NCBI GenBank assembly: GCA_029932855.1
Contig: JAOZPG010000006.1
Location: 1-64,000, forward strand
Direction of reading: 5' to 3'
Length of the DNA stretch: 64,000 nt
Source: Bacteroidales bacterium
GTDB lineage: Bacteria > Bacteroidota > Bacteroidia > Bacteroidales > VadinHA17
Shown: positions 34,889 through 45,234 of the stretch, piece by piece
Layout: every line of letters starts with the position of its first letter
How positions within the stretch are numbered: position 1 is the stretch's first letter
Program-made: the position numbers and the translations under genes
The notes under the pieces: model-generated
Database searches by the model: none
Told to the model about the DNA's origin: nothing
What the model saw: only the letters and a program-made list of their open reading frames with translations

Positions 34889-36236
34889 TTTCATATCAGC
34901 CGGTAAAGCCGGCAGCTTAATTATTTACATCCTGGCATTTGTATTGTTATCTAACGGCATTTCATTAAAAAGATACAAGTCGCTGGATATCATTAAGTGG
35001 GATGTGGTATCATACTATGCCTACCTGCCAGCAGCCTTTATCTATAAAGACCTTAGCTTTGAGTTTGTTAAGGACCTGCCCGAAGATTTTGAAGGCATCA
35101 TCTGGCTGGAGCATCTTCCAAATGGGAAAAAGACCCTTAAAACATCCATGGGCATGGCCCTGATGTATCTTCCATTTTTTTTTATGGCCCATATTGTGGC
35201 AGGCTTATCCGGATTTGAACAAAATGGCTATAGCTCTCCATATCATTTTTTCATATTGCTTGCAGCAATTGCTTACCTGCTTGCCGCTTTGCTTTATTTA
35301 AGGAAGATACTGCTCTTATATTTCAGGGAGGAGGTTGTTGCAGCAACAATACTGGTTCTTGTGCTTGCCACCAACCTTTTTTATTATTCCACTGCCGAGC
35401 CGGGGATGTCACATGTTTACAGCTTTTTCCTTTTTACGGCTTTTCTTTTTCATACTATCAGCTTTTATAAGAAAAGCAGTTTAAAAGATGCAGTCTTACT
35501 TGGAGTATTTTCTGCACTTATAGTTTTGGTAAGGCCAAGCAATATCATTGTACTGTTTATCTTTCTGCTTTTTGGCCTGGGCCGGGATATTAAAAAAAGC
35601 TATAACTTACTCTGGAAAAGCAGGATGAAACTATTGCTAACAGTGGCAGCAGGCTTATCTATACTTTCCCTTCAGTTATTTTTCTGGAAGTATAGTACAG
35701 GAAGCTGGTTTTATTATTCCTACGGGGAGGAAAGATTTTATTTTCTTCATCCGCATATAATTGAAGGTTTATTTTCATACCGTAAGGGCTGGCTGGTTTA
35801 CACACCGCTTATGAGCCTTGCAATTGCAGGCTTTGTCTATCTCAGGAAGAAGATCCCTGAATTGTTTTTCCCGGTACTGATCTTTAGCCTGCTGAATATT
35901 TATATTGTATTCAGCTGGTGGTGCTGGTGGTATGGGGGAGGATATGGTGCCAGGGCACTTATTGAAAGTTATGCATTCTTAAGCCTTCCCCTGGCAGCTA
36001 TGATAGACAAATTATTTAATTACAGGAGATGGATCAGGCTTAGCAGTATTATGCTGCTCTTGTTTTTCATATACCTTAATATTTTTCAGATCAGTCAGTA
36101 CAGAACTGCTCAACTGCATTGGGACAGTACCTCAAAAGAAGTTTACTGGGCCAGCTTTCTTAATAAAAACTGGCCTGAGAACTGGGAGAAAATGCTTGAT
36201 CCTCCCGATTATGAAAAGGCTCTCAGGGGAGAATAA
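34866..36236 (+). CDS. polytopic membrane protein, probable GT-C-type glycosyltransferase
   Basis: 456 residues with about ten helices. A luminal-like first loop after helix 1 carries DVVSYYAYLPAAFIYKDLSFE, with acidic residues placed as in GT-C enzymes; the C-terminal part is a run of helices and then a soluble tail ending PDYEKALRGE. No close family is certain. Context (GT2 and DUF2304 upstream, overlapping by 23 bases with the latter) suggests it uses the lipid-linked sugar made by the GT2. Confidence 0.55.
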   Translation: MRIKLKNNFISAGKAGSLIIYILAFVLLSNGISLKRYKSLDIIKWDVVSYYAYLPAAFIYKDLSFEFVKDLPEDFEGIIWLEHLPNGKKTLKTSMGMALMYLPFFFMAHIVAGLSGFEQNGYSSPYHFFILLAAIAYLLAALLYLRKILLLYFREEVVAATILVLVLATNLFYYSTAEPGMSHVYSFFLFTAFLFHTISFYKKSSLKDAVLLGVFSALIVLVRPSNIIVLFIFLLFGLGRDIKKSYNLLWKSRMKLLLTVAAGLSILSLQLFFWKYSTGSWFYYSYGEERFYFLHPHIIEGLFSYRKGWLVYTPLMSLAIAGFVYLRKKIPELFFPVLIFSLLNIYIVFSWWCWWYGGGYGARALIESYAFLSLPLAAMIDKLFNYRRWIRLSSIMLLLFFIYLNIFQISQYRTAQLHWDSTSKEVYWASFLNKNWPENWEKMLDPPDYEKALRGE

Positions 36237-36254
36237 GATCAGGCACAGGCTATC

Positions 36255-37421
36255 TTATTTTGAAATGGGTTGTGCAAAAGCAAGCACATCTTTGGCTGTT
36301 ATCTTTTCATCACAGAGGATAAACAATCTTTCAAGAACATTCCTGAACTCTCTTATATTACCTGTCCAGTTTATTTTCTTCAGCTCAGCGATTGCTCCCT
36401 TTTCAATTTCTTTTTTCTTAACCCCGTAATCCTTTGCAATAAGATCGTTGAAATAGTTTGCCAGCAGGGGAATATCTTCAAGCCTTTCATTAAGACCTGG
36501 TACATTAATAAGTATTACGCTTATGCGGTGGTAGAGGTCTTCCCGGAAGGCTTTTTTTCCTATTTCCTCTTTAATATTTTTATTTGTGGCGGCAATAATC
36601 CTTACATTTACTTCTATCTCCTTGTCGCTGCCAACCCGGTTTATTTTGTTTTCCTGCAATGCCCTTAATACCTTTGCCTGTGCCGAAAGACTCATGTCAC
36701 CTATTTCATCCAGGAACAATGTGCCCCCGTTAGCCTGCTCAAATTTCCCTTTCCTTTGTTTATGGGCAGAGGTAAATGATCCTTTCTCGTGCCCAAAAAG
36801 TTCACTTTCTATCAGCTCGGAGGGAATGGCGGCGCAGTTAACTTCTACAAAAGGCATATCTGCTCTTGAACTCTTTTCATGAAGCCACCTTGCCACAAGC
36901 TCTTTGCCTGTGCCATTGCTTCCTGTTATCAATACCCTTGCCTCGGTAGGTGCAACCCTTTCTATCATTTCTTTCACTTTTTGTATGGGCTTTGATTCAC
37001 CTACCATTTCATAAACCCGGCTGACCTTTCTCTTAAGGGTACGGGTTTCTTTAATAAGGCTGGTCTTATCCATGGCATTTCGTATGGTTACCAGCAGGCG
37101 GTTCAGGTCGAGAGGTTTTTCAATATAGTCGAAAGCCCCAATTTTAAGCGCTTCAACAGCAGTATCAATTGTTCCATGCCCCGATATCATTATTACCGAA
37201 AAATCACCAGGTTCATTCATAAGCTTTTCAAGTACCTCCATGCCATCCATTCTTGGCATCTTAATATCACATAGTACAATATTATATTTGTTCTCTTTGA
37301 ATTTTTCCAGTCCTGAAATACCATCTTCTGCGAGATCAACCTCATATTTTTCGTATTCAAGAACATCTTTGAGAGAGTTTCGTATGCTCTTTTCATCATC
37401 AATCACCAGTATTTTCCCCAT
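36255..37421 (-). CDS. NtrC-family response regulator without DNA-binding domain
   Basis: 388 residues. Receiver domain with phosphoacceptor D52 and K102; AAA+ domain with Walker A GSNGTGKE (167-174) and Walker B LFLDEIGDM (235-243). The sigma-54 contact loop, normally GAFTGA, reads GSFTSA (214-219). The protein ends soon after GNIREFRN (354-361) with no Fis-type helix-turn-helix. It may still act with sigma-54 in Bacteroidota, where I recall this variant, but the sequence alone does not show DNA binding. No histidine kinase is adjacent. Confidence 0.85.
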   Translation of the reverse strand: MGKILVIDDEKSIRNSLKDVLEYEKYEVDLAEDGISGLEKFKENKYNIVLCDIKMPRMDGMEVLEKLMNEPGDFSVIMISGHGTIDTAVEALKIGAFDYIEKPLDLNRLLVTIRNAMDKTSLIKETRTLKRKVSRVYEMVGESKPIQKVKEMIERVAPTEARVLITGSNGTGKELVARWLHEKSSRADMPFVEVNCAAIPSELIESELFGHEKGSFTSAHKQRKGKFEQANGGTLFLDEIGDMSLSAQAKVLRALQENKINRVGSDKEIEVNVRIIAATNKNIKEEIGKKAFREDLYHRISVILINVPGLNERLEDIPLLANYFNDLIAKDYGVKKKEIEKGAIAELKKINWTGNIREFRNVLERLFILCDEKITAKDVLAFAQPISK

Positions 37422-37488
37422 AATCCTTTATCATTAAAAGAATGATTCTTTTATTAAGGCTATATGCCCGTTGTCATTCTTATCCGTT

Positions 37489-38841
37489 TTAATTCTTTAG
37501 CCATTTAAAAATCTCCCTGTAGCTTACTTTCTTGCCATACATAAGTATTCCCGTCCTGTATATTTTTGCTGCCAGCCAGGTAGTAGCCAGAAAGCTCAGT
37601 ATTAATATGGCCATTGAGATCAGCAGCTCTATGCCTGGTACGCCAAAGGGCAGTCTGGCCATCATTACCATTGGTGAGGTAAATGGTATAAACGAGAACC
37701 AGAAGACAAGATTACTGTCGGGATTCTGAAATGCAGACATGGATATGAAAAGTCCCAGTAAGAGGGGGATAGTAATAGGCATCATAAACTGCTGTGTATC
37801 TGTTTCATTGTCAACGGCCGAGCCAACTGCTGCAAAGAGAGCCGAATACAATAGGTAGCCGCCAAGGAAAAAAATGATGAATGAACCCAGTATAAGAGGC
37901 CAGTTAATAGCTTTTAAAGATTCGAATATAGCCTGGGCTTCATTTAGTTCAGCTCCTGTAGCTGCCTGTTGAATGTTTAATTCAGCTTGTGCATTTTCCC
38001 CCGCCATAATACTTTGAACAGCCTGCTGACCGGCCATGGGTGAAATATCGGGAAGAAATACACTTTGAGCAATGGTGACGATTATCAGGGTAAGAACTAT
38101 CCACAGGAAAAACTGTGTGAGCCCTACCAGGGCAATGCCAAGTATCTTACCCATCATTAACTGGAATGGCTTAAGAGATGATATCAGCACTTCAACTATT
38201 CTGCTTGTTTTTTCCTCAATGACTCCGCGCATTACCTGGGCACCAAAAATAAATGTAAGCATATATATCAATAGTCCCGATGCATAAGCAATACCCATTG
38301 ATAAACCAGTACTGGTCTTTTTCTCTTCTCCCTCATCGCTGATAAGAATGGTCTGCACTTTTACATCCGACTCAACCTCTTTGAGTATCTCCTCAATATT
38401 CTCAATATTGAATGTCTCCAGTTTTCTCTTCTCTATCTCATTCTTTAGCTCGTTTGAAATATGCATGAGCATTTCCATGTTGGGTTGTTTCCTGGAGTAG
38501 AAGCGGATGGCATTTGGGATATATACGACCTTGGGCGATATTACCAGGAAACCGTAATAACCAAGTTCTTCATAAGTCTTTTTTATTTCTTCGGGACTTG
38601 TTTCCGGGAGATAATCGAATTTTATGGATTTTGTGGAAGCTATGTCTTTGTAGAACAGACCTGCTCCTTCTCCTACTACGGCTATTTTCCTTTCGGGACT
38701 GTCATCCCTGGTCATGAGCCAGGTAGGGATAAGTACCATTCCTGCCAGTAATAGAGGAGCCAGTATGGTCATAATTATAAAGGACTTCTTTCTAACCCTG
38801 GACAGGTATTCTCTCCTGACTACCAAAAATATTTTGTTCAC
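37489..38841 (-). CDS. ABC-2 type transporter permease (NatB-like)
   Basis: 450 residues. First helix at about 18-40, then a large extracytoplasmic domain (to about residue 185), then five helices at the C-terminal side. The start VVRREYLSRVRKKSFIIMTILAPLL is typical of NatB-like permeases. It forms an exporter with the ATPase encoded just upstream (29 bases). The substrate is not known; NatAB exports sodium in other bacteria. Confidence 0.85.
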   Translation of the reverse strand: MNKIFLVVRREYLSRVRKKSFIIMTILAPLLLAGMVLIPTWLMTRDDSPERKIAVVGEGAGLFYKDIASTKSIKFDYLPETSPEEIKKTYEELGYYGFLVISPKVVYIPNAIRFYSRKQPNMEMLMHISNELKNEIEKRKLETFNIENIEEILKEVESDVKVQTILISDEGEEKKTSTGLSMGIAYASGLLIYMLTFIFGAQVMRGVIEEKTSRIVEVLISSLKPFQLMMGKILGIALVGLTQFFLWIVLTLIIVTIAQSVFLPDISPMAGQQAVQSIMAGENAQAELNIQQAATGAELNEAQAIFESLKAINWPLILGSFIIFFLGGYLLYSALFAAVGSAVDNETDTQQFMMPITIPLLLGLFISMSAFQNPDSNLVFWFSFIPFTSPMVMMARLPFGVPGIELLISMAILILSFLATTWLAAKIYRTGILMYGKKVSYREIFKWLKN

Positions 38842-38870
38842 TCGTTTAAATTTTTATAATCAGCCGGTAA

Positions 38871-39803
38871 TTATTTTTGTTTATTGCTATTAGCCTGCTC
38901 AACTGCCTTAATAAAGATGTCATTCATACTGGGCATAAGCTTATTGAATGAGACCACACTGCCTGCCTGTAGCAATACTTTCAGCACATCATTGGTTTCT
39001 GTATTTTTCATCAGTTCCACGCTAAGCTTTCTGTGGCCGTTTATTGCCTGGTTCTCAATTATCTTGTAGTGATGAGACAGGGATGCCGTAAGCAGGTTTA
39101 CTTCACCTTTGAATGTTATCTCGTAGGTATTTGAGTCATATTTATCCCTTATCTCATTTACGGGACCATCAAGTATTGTCCTGGATTTGTTGATAAGGCT
39201 TATATGATCACAGAGCTCTTCCACCGAGCCCATGTCGTGAGTGGAAAAGATAATTGTAGCACCTTTTTTTTGCAGTTTTAGAATCTCTTCTTTCAGTAAC
39301 CTTGTATTAATAGGATCAAAGCCACTGAAAGGCTCATCGAAGATCAGGAATTTAGGTTCATGCACAACAGTAACGATAAACTGTATTTTTTGCTGCATCC
39401 CTTTTGAAAGTTCCTCAACTTTTTTATCCCACCAGGGCAGTATGTCAAATTTTTTGAACCATTTAACAAGCCTTTCCCTGGCGTCTTTCTTTTTCAGCCC
39501 TTTTAGCTGGGCAAGGTAGAGTGCCTGTTCGCCGACCTTCATCTTTTTGTACAGTCCGCGTTCTTCGGGCAGGTAGCCTATACTGTAGATATCTTCCGGT
39601 TTAAGGTTTTTACCCCTGTATTTCAGCACTCCGCTGTCGGGAGCAGTGATCTGGTTAATTATTCTTATCAGGGTTGTTTTTCCCGCTCCGTTTGGTCCTA
39701 GTAAACCATATATGCTGCCTTTGGGGACAGACATACTTAGTTTGTCGAGTGCCCTGGTGCCCGAAAAATCCTTTACTATTTCTTGTGCCTCAAAAAATGC
39801 CAT
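38871..39803 (-). CDS. ABC transporter ATP-binding protein (NatA-like)
   Basis: 310 residues. Walker A is GPNGAGKTT (35-43), followed by the ABC signature LSKGMQQKIQF, Walker B KFLIFDEPFSGFDP and the switch histidine in IFSTHDMGS. The last ~85 residues form the DUF4162 domain common in ABC-2 exporter ATPases. Partner of the NatB-like permease next to it. Only two genes, so this is a complete two-component exporter. Confidence 0.9.
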   Translation of the reverse strand: MAFFEAQEIVKDFSGTRALDKLSMSVPKGSIYGLLGPNGAGKTTLIRIINQITAPDSGVLKYRGKNLKPEDIYSIGYLPEERGLYKKMKVGEQALYLAQLKGLKKKDARERLVKWFKKFDILPWWDKKVEELSKGMQQKIQFIVTVVHEPKFLIFDEPFSGFDPINTRLLKEEILKLQKKGATIIFSTHDMGSVEELCDHISLINKSRTILDGPVNEIRDKYDSNTYEITFKGEVNLLTASLSHHYKIIENQAINGHRKLSVELMKNTETNDVLKVLLQAGSVVSFNKLMPSMNDIFIKAVEQANSNKQK

Positions 39804-39925
39804 TTAAGTAAATTTCTATCTATTTGGTTTAAAGATAGGAAAATGGCATAAGAAATAATAATAAAAGATAGTTGCTCAGGCAAAGTATTGAATGTATGGG
39901 ATAATACCTGATCTCTTATTCTGTT

Positions 39926-41077
39926 TTATTCAAAATGAGACCTCATCCTTTCAAAGAAGTTTTTGTCCTGGCTTGAAGGATTTGGTGTAAAGCTGTCAGA
40001 CTCGTTTAATTTCTCCAGAATACGTTTTTCTTCTTTAGAAAGGTTTTTCGGTATCCATACATTTATGTTTACCAGTATGTCTCCTTTGCCATATCCATTC
40101 ACATCCGGTAGCCCTTTGCCTCTGAGCCTCAGTATCTTGCCCGGTTGAGTTCCTGGTTCTATCTTTATCTTTACAGGTTTGTCAACCGTTGGTATCTCGG
40201 CATGTGTGCCAAGTGCAGCATCAGCAATGCTTAAGAACAATGAATATATCAGGTCGTTCCCATCCCTTATCAGATCAGGATGTTTTTCCTCGTAGATGAT
40301 TACCAACAGGTCTCCGTTAACTCCACCATGGCGGGCTGCATTTCCTTTGCCTGCTACATTGAGCTGCATCCCTTCCGCTACACCTGCAGGTATGTTTATC
40401 TTAATTATCTCATTTCCTTTCACTATTCCTTCTCCATGGCAGCTTGTACACTTACTGGTAATTATTTTTCCCTCGCCCCCGCAGGTAGGACAGCTGGCTG
40501 TAGTTTGCATCTGTCCCAGGAAGGTGTTTGATATGCGGGTGACCTGGCCGCTGCCATTACATGTACTACAGGTTGAATATCCCGAAGATCCTTCTGCGCC
40601 TGTACCTCCGCATGAATCACAGGCAATATATTTTGTTACCTTCAGTTTTTTCTCAACGCCATGAGCTATTTCCGACAGGTTTAGTTTAACTTTTATTCTC
40701 AGGTTACTTCCTTTGTTCACCCGGCGTCGCGATCTTCCGCTACTGCCGAATCCGCCAAATCCGCCAAAATGTCCCCCAAAAATATCTCCAAACTGTGAAA
40801 ATATATCTTCAATATCCGTAAACCCGCCAAATCCCTGGGCACCGGCAGCATTACCCATACCGGCATGTCCGAACCTGTCGTACCTGGCTTTCTTTTCATC
40901 GTTGCTCAGTACTTCATAAGCTTCAGCAGCCTCTTTGAATTTTTGTTCAGCATTCTTGTCGTTGGGATTCTTATCAGGGTGAAACTGAATTGCTTTCTTC
41001 CTGTAGGCTTTCTTAATTTCGTCCCGGGAAGCATTTTTTGATATCCCTAAAATTTCGTAATAATCTCTTTTAGCCAT
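39926..41077 (-). CDS. dnaJ: chaperone DnaJ
   Basis: 383 residues, full length. J domain with HPDKN at residues 33-37, glycine/phenylalanine-rich region (about 75-115), then four CxxCxGxG zinc repeats ([32 protein letters not shown]) and the C-terminal substrate-binding domain. Stimulates DnaK ATPase. It lies 14 bases downstream of grpE in the same transcript. Confidence 0.97.
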   Translation of the reverse strand: MAKRDYYEILGISKNASRDEIKKAYRKKAIQFHPDKNPNDKNAEQKFKEAAEAYEVLSNDEKKARYDRFGHAGMGNAAGAQGFGGFTDIEDIFSQFGDIFGGHFGGFGGFGSSGRSRRRVNKGSNLRIKVKLNLSEIAHGVEKKLKVTKYIACDSCGGTGAEGSSGYSTCSTCNGSGQVTRISNTFLGQMQTTASCPTCGGEGKIITSKCTSCHGEGIVKGNEIIKINIPAGVAEGMQLNVAGKGNAARHGGVNGDLLVIIYEEKHPDLIRDGNDLIYSLFLSIADAALGTHAEIPTVDKPVKIKIEPGTQPGKILRLRGKGLPDVNGYGKGDILVNINVWIPKNLSKEEKRILEKLNESDSFTPNPSSQDKNFFERMRSHFE

Positions 41078-41091
41078 AATGCTTTTTCAGT

Positions 41092-41661
41092 TTATTCGCC
41101 TATCACTACTTTGGGATACCTTATTATTTTCCCCTTGAGATTATAGCCTTTTTCAATAACATCAATGATCTTTCCTTTCAGCTTTTTTTCTGGTGCCGGG
41201 ATCTTGGTGACAGCCTCATGATTTTCAGGTTCAAATTCCTTATGGAAACAGTCTATCTCCTCAACTCCTTCTTTTGCAAGGAAGTCAGATAGTTTGTTAG
41301 AGATGAGATTGAGTCCTTCCTTCAATGCGTTCAGGTCATTGGCTGATTCCATTGATTGCCTGGCACGGTCAAGATCATCTATCACAGGAAGGAAATGCTT
41401 TAATATTTCTTCCCCTGCAAACTTTGTAAGATCTGCTTTTTCCTTGAGTGTTCTTTTACGGTAGTTGTCAAATTCGGCAGACAAGCGTAAATACTTATCT
41501 TTCCAGTCCTGTTGTTCCTTTTCTTTCACGGTTCCAGGCGTGACTTTTCCTGCTTTAGAGGCAGGTCCCTTACTGCCTGCTTTTTTTGTTTTATTGTTGC
41601 CAGTTTTCTTTTTTACAGTTTTCTGAGCAGAAGCTTTTCCCTTGTTATTTTTTTCAGTCAT
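41092..41661 (-). CDS. grpE: nucleotide exchange factor GrpE
   Basis: 189 residues. The first ~50 residues are a lysine/glycine/threonine-rich, disordered extension (KKKTGNNKTKKAGSKGP). The coiled coil follows (KDKYLRLSAEFDNYRKRTLKE) and then the beta domain with GVEEIDC and the C-terminal VIEKGYNLKGKIIRYPKVVIGE, which is the family signature. Exchanges ADP for ATP on DnaK. First gene of the grpE-dnaJ unit; dnaK itself is elsewhere. Confidence 0.95.
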   Translation of the reverse strand: MTEKNNKGKASAQKTVKKKTGNNKTKKAGSKGPASKAGKVTPGTVKEKEQQDWKDKYLRLSAEFDNYRKRTLKEKADLTKFAGEEILKHFLPVIDDLDRARQSMESANDLNALKEGLNLISNKLSDFLAKEGVEEIDCFHKEFEPENHEAVTKIPAPEKKLKGKIIDVIEKGYNLKGKIIRYPKVVIGE

Positions 41662-42022
41662 ATCTTTAATTAATCAAATCCATATAATAATATTTCATCC
41701 ATTACAGGAACTAATGGACTCACTTATGTGCATTGCTTTCAAAATACCTGCCAAAATTAAAATACAGACAATTTGACATAAATATAAAAACCGATACATA
41801 AACGAAGGACAAAGCTTCAGGGAATGTATGCAAAGAACAAAGATCAGTCCGGGAACACGAAGAACAAAGCTTCAGGGAAGATACAAGCCGGAAAGATTTG
41901 TATAACAGCAATGAATAATGCCTGGTATAAGGCCCGCTTAAATAAGATTATGGCAGGGTTTTCTGACAAAAGCCCTGGTTTAAGTAAAAAAAATGTTGCG
42001 GACTTATCTGCCGGCTGGATTT
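41662..42022. other. 361-bp intergenic region upstream of grpE
   Basis: This separates the divergently read grpE (minus) from the 3' end of the DUF4290 gene. It is AT-rich. It contains one 23-base direct repeat (separately listed) and nothing else I can identify. An open frame on the plus strand (41824-42084) overlaps the DUF4290 tail and has no family features. Confidence 0.5.
41802..41879 (+). repeat. 23-bp direct repeat, two copies
   Basis: ACGAAGGACAAAGCTTCAGG... at 41802-41824 and the same with one base changed at 41857-41879, 55 bases apart. Function unknown. Confidence 0.7.
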
Positions 42023-42616
42023 TTATTTTTTCCTTGGAGGTCTTTTCTTCCTGGGTTTTGAAAGCATGTCGCGTGAGTCGGTAAGGCTGATCCCTTCTTT
42101 TACTGCCAGCTTGCCGTCAGACAGTTTTTTGAGATCTGCAAAGATCACTTCGTCATTTACAGCGTTCTTGTTCCAGTTCAGGAATGACCTTTTCATATGG
42201 TTGGCAATAAGCAATACCAGATAATCCTTTTCTTCACCATCTTTCAGAGTAATGGCATAGTCTATAAGAAGTTCAATACCCCTGCCATAATGTTTTATTT
42301 TTATGTGGTTTGAATTATAGGGTATGGGTTTAGGCTTTTCCTTGAGCGATTCTTTATCGGGGAGTTCAAAGGGAGTATCAAGATCAAGCTTAAAATCTGA
42401 AATAAGTGCCATATGGTCCCATAACTTTCTTTTTTGTTCCCCATGATCTTTCCCGTATGGGGCCATACTCTGCATGATTAAGATAATTGTCTTTGCAGCA
42501 AAGTTTCTTTCTTTACTGTCTTCTATCTCGTGCAGATGATTTATCATCTTCTGAATATTCCTTCCATATTCGGGGAGGATGAGTTTTTTCCTCTGTGTAT
42601 TATAGTTATACTCCAT
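42023..42616 (-). CDS. DUF4290 domain protein
   Basis: 197 residues. The DUF4290 family, which is limited to Bacteroidota, is recognised by MEYNYNTQRKKLILPEYGRNIQKM at the start, MQSMAPYGKD and HYGRGIELLIDYA in the middle, and a lysine-rich C-terminal tail (KPRKKRPPRKK). Function unknown; no transmembrane segments. It lies 80 bases downstream of the helicase gene on the same strand. Confidence 0.8.
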   Translation of the reverse strand: MEYNYNTQRKKLILPEYGRNIQKMINHLHEIEDSKERNFAAKTIILIMQSMAPYGKDHGEQKRKLWDHMALISDFKLDLDTPFELPDKESLKEKPKPIPYNSNHIKIKHYGRGIELLIDYAITLKDGEEKDYLVLLIANHMKRSFLNWNKNAVNDEVIFADLKKLSDGKLAVKEGISLTDSRDMLSKPRKKRPPRKK

Positions 42617-42696
42617 GTAATTATTGTATTTGTTGCAAACCTACATAATGTTTTACTTCAAAACAACTGCCGGGCTTAATTGGATTGAAGCAAATG

Positions 42697-45045
42697 TCAG
42701 TTAATCAGTTTGAGTTTTGCAAACTTAAGAAGCAGTTGTTTCTGGCCGTGACCGCTAAAAAACACTGTAGCTTTCCTGTTTGTTCCGCTTCCTTCTGTTT
42801 TAAGAACTTTACCTTTTCCGAACCTGATATGTTCCACCTGCATTCCAGCAGTAATATCATCGGGATTACCGGCTTTAAAGTCATTTCCTTCAGCATACTG
42901 TCTTAGCTCAGCAGGTCTTTTCCATTTTTTACCTGCCGGCGGGTTGATTTTCACTGTTTCCGGGGCATGTTCACCCTGCACGGCGTCAGACATGGATCTA
43001 GTCTTCCTCTGCCATCTGTTTGAATATTGATAGCCCCTGTTATTTGTAGTCTCATTGTCAGTAATGTTTATTCCCGGTTCGGGGGGCATTTCAACGTAGT
43101 TCTCATCTATTTCATTTATAAACCTGCTGGGTTTGCAATAATTTACTACACCCCATTTAAAGCGGGTTTGAGTATATGATATGGTTGCCTGTTTTTCAGC
43201 ACGGGTGATGGCAACATAAAAGAGACGCCTTTCCTCTTCCAGTTTCCTGATATCTGCCGATGACATTGCCGATGGAAAGAGATCTTCTTCCAGGCCTGCA
43301 ATATATACATATCCAAATTCAAGTCCCTTTGCCGAATGAACTGTCATAATCGAAACCTTATTTTTGTCATCCTTGTTATTAGTGTCGGCATCAGTCAGCA
43401 GTGCCACATTTTGCAGGTACTCACCCAGGCCTACAAATCCTGTTTCTTCCTCCTGTCCGGAAATAAATTCCTGTATCCCGTTAAGAAGCTCGACGATATT
43501 ATCATATTTGCTCATCTCTTCCGGTGAGTTGGAATTGTGAAGCTCCTTTAATATTCCTGTTTCTGTGGCTATCCTGAACGCCAGGTCGTATGCATCAGCT
43601 TCTTCAAGGTCTTTTGCAAAGTCTTCAATCATTTCCCTGAACTTACTTAGTTTTCCCAGGGCTCCCCGGTTAAGACCCGTATTAAATTCTTCAGCCTTCA
43701 GGATTACCTTCCACATGCTTATGTCACCGAAGTTTGCAGCTTTTTCTATTCTTTGAAGACTGGTCTTACCTATGCCTCTGGCAGGGTAGTTAATGATTCT
43801 TTTTAATGCCTCATCATCTTTGTTATTGATAATGAACCTGCAATAGGCAAGTACATCTTTTATTTCTTTCCTCTGGTAGAATGAAAGGCTGCCGTAAACC
43901 CGGTATGGAATATTCCTTTTTCTCAGGGCTTCTTCAAATATCCTCGACTGGGCATTTGTGCGGTACATAATTGCAAACTCCGAGTATTTAAGCTGCCCGG
44001 AGAGTGCCGTGTCAAATATTGAATTTGCAGTTAAGAAGCCTTCTTCAACGTCAGTAGCCGCTCTTACTACTTTTATTTTGTTCCCTTCTTCTTTTTCCGA
44101 GAATATTTTTTTTGGTATCTGTCCCGAATTTTTTGCAATAATACTGTTTGCAGCGGCAACTATATTTCGTGTTGACCTGTAGTTTTGTTCAAGTTTGTAA
44201 AGAGTATATTCAGGATAGTCGTTTTTAAAGTTAAGTATATTCTCTATCCTTGCTCCTCTGAATGAATATATACTCTGGGCATCATCACCCACCACGAAAA
44301 TATTTTTATGTTTTTTTGAAAGGCTTTTAACTATAAGATACTGGGCATAATTCGTGTCCTGATACTCATCAACAAGTATGTATTGAAACTGTTCCTGGTA
44401 TTTCTCCAGTATATTATTAAAATCGCGAAAAAGGATATTTGTATTGAGCAGTAAGTCATCGAAATCCATAGCACCTGCCCTGAAGCATCTTTTTTGATAT
44501 ATCCTGAAGATATCTTTAATGCGTTCTTTTCTGCGGCGTTTATCCTGTTCAGCTATGTCTGTGTCTGATGCATAACTGGCAGCCGTTATGAGATTGTTTT
44601 TTGCAGCTGATATCCTGGACCATACTTCTGCAACTTTATATATTTTATCATCAAGATCAAGTTCCCTGATAATTGTTTTAACAAGGTTGCGTGAATCCTG
44701 TGTGTCGTAGATTGTAAAATCTTTGGGATAGCCCAGATTGTCGGCTTCCATTCTGAGTATCCTCGCGAACATGGAATGGAAGGTCCCCATCCACAGATAC
44801 CTTGATCTCTCATAGCCGGCTATCTTTATTATCCTGTCCTTCATCTCACGGGCAGCTTTATTTGTAAAGGTAAGGGCAAGGATGGTGCCGGCGGGAACAT
44901 TGTTATTAAGAAGTTCTGTCACCCTGTATGTTAATACTCTTGTTTTTCCTGAACCGGCACCTGCAATGACCAGGGCAGGTCCTCTGATGTTCTGAACCGC
45001 TTTTCGTTGCGCCTCATTCAGTTCTTTCAGGTAGTCTAAATTCAT
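42697..45045 (-). CDS. UvrD/PcrA family DNA helicase
   Basis: 782 residues, SF1 3'-5' helicase. Walker A AGAGSGKT (29-36), QxxD-like LDYLKELNEAQRKAV, DEYQDTNYAQ (motif II), GDDAQSIYSFRGA (III), YRSTRNIV (IV), motif V MTVHSAKGLEF and motif VI AITRAEKQATISY. The C-terminal ~50 residues (VEHIRFGKGKVLKTEG) form the Tudor-like domain of PcrA that binds RNA polymerase. It acts in nucleotide excision repair and removal of stalled complexes. pcrA is a likely name. Confidence 0.93.
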   Translation of the reverse strand: MNLDYLKELNEAQRKAVQNIRGPALVIAGAGSGKTRVLTYRVTELLNNNVPAGTILALTFTNKAAREMKDRIIKIAGYERSRYLWMGTFHSMFARILRMEADNLGYPKDFTIYDTQDSRNLVKTIIRELDLDDKIYKVAEVWSRISAAKNNLITAASYASDTDIAEQDKRRRKERIKDIFRIYQKRCFRAGAMDFDDLLLNTNILFRDFNNILEKYQEQFQYILVDEYQDTNYAQYLIVKSLSKKHKNIFVVGDDAQSIYSFRGARIENILNFKNDYPEYTLYKLEQNYRSTRNIVAAANSIIAKNSGQIPKKIFSEKEEGNKIKVVRAATDVEEGFLTANSIFDTALSGQLKYSEFAIMYRTNAQSRIFEEALRKRNIPYRVYGSLSFYQRKEIKDVLAYCRFIINNKDDEALKRIINYPARGIGKTSLQRIEKAANFGDISMWKVILKAEEFNTGLNRGALGKLSKFREMIEDFAKDLEEADAYDLAFRIATETGILKELHNSNSPEEMSKYDNIVELLNGIQEFISGQEEETGFVGLGEYLQNVALLTDADTNNKDDKNKVSIMTVHSAKGLEFGYVYIAGLEEDLFPSAMSSADIRKLEEERRLFYVAITRAEKQATISYTQTRFKWGVVNYCKPSRFINEIDENYVEMPPEPGINITDNETTNNRGYQYSNRWQRKTRSMSDAVQGEHAPETVKINPPAGKKWKRPAELRQYAEGNDFKAGNPDDITAGMQVEHIRFGKGKVLKTEGSGTNRKATVFFSGHGQKQLLLKFAKLKLIN

Positions 45046-45234
45046 AATTATAATAGATTCCGGGTAAAATTAGTACATGTTTCTTTTAAGCCTATCAATT
45101 AATCAGTATAATCTCACATAAAGTTTTTAACAAGCCTTTCAAAATAAAAAAATCAATTTTCAGTTATATTGAAACAATCGATATCGGTTTTCCCTCATAA
45201 ACTGTTATTTTTAAGATGTATTTAAATACTGTTT

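Noticed and set aside
41824-42084. Plus-strand open frame upstream of the DUF4290 gene
   Set aside because: It overlaps the C-terminal part of DUF4290 on the other strand and its sequence comes partly from a direct repeat; no homology signals.
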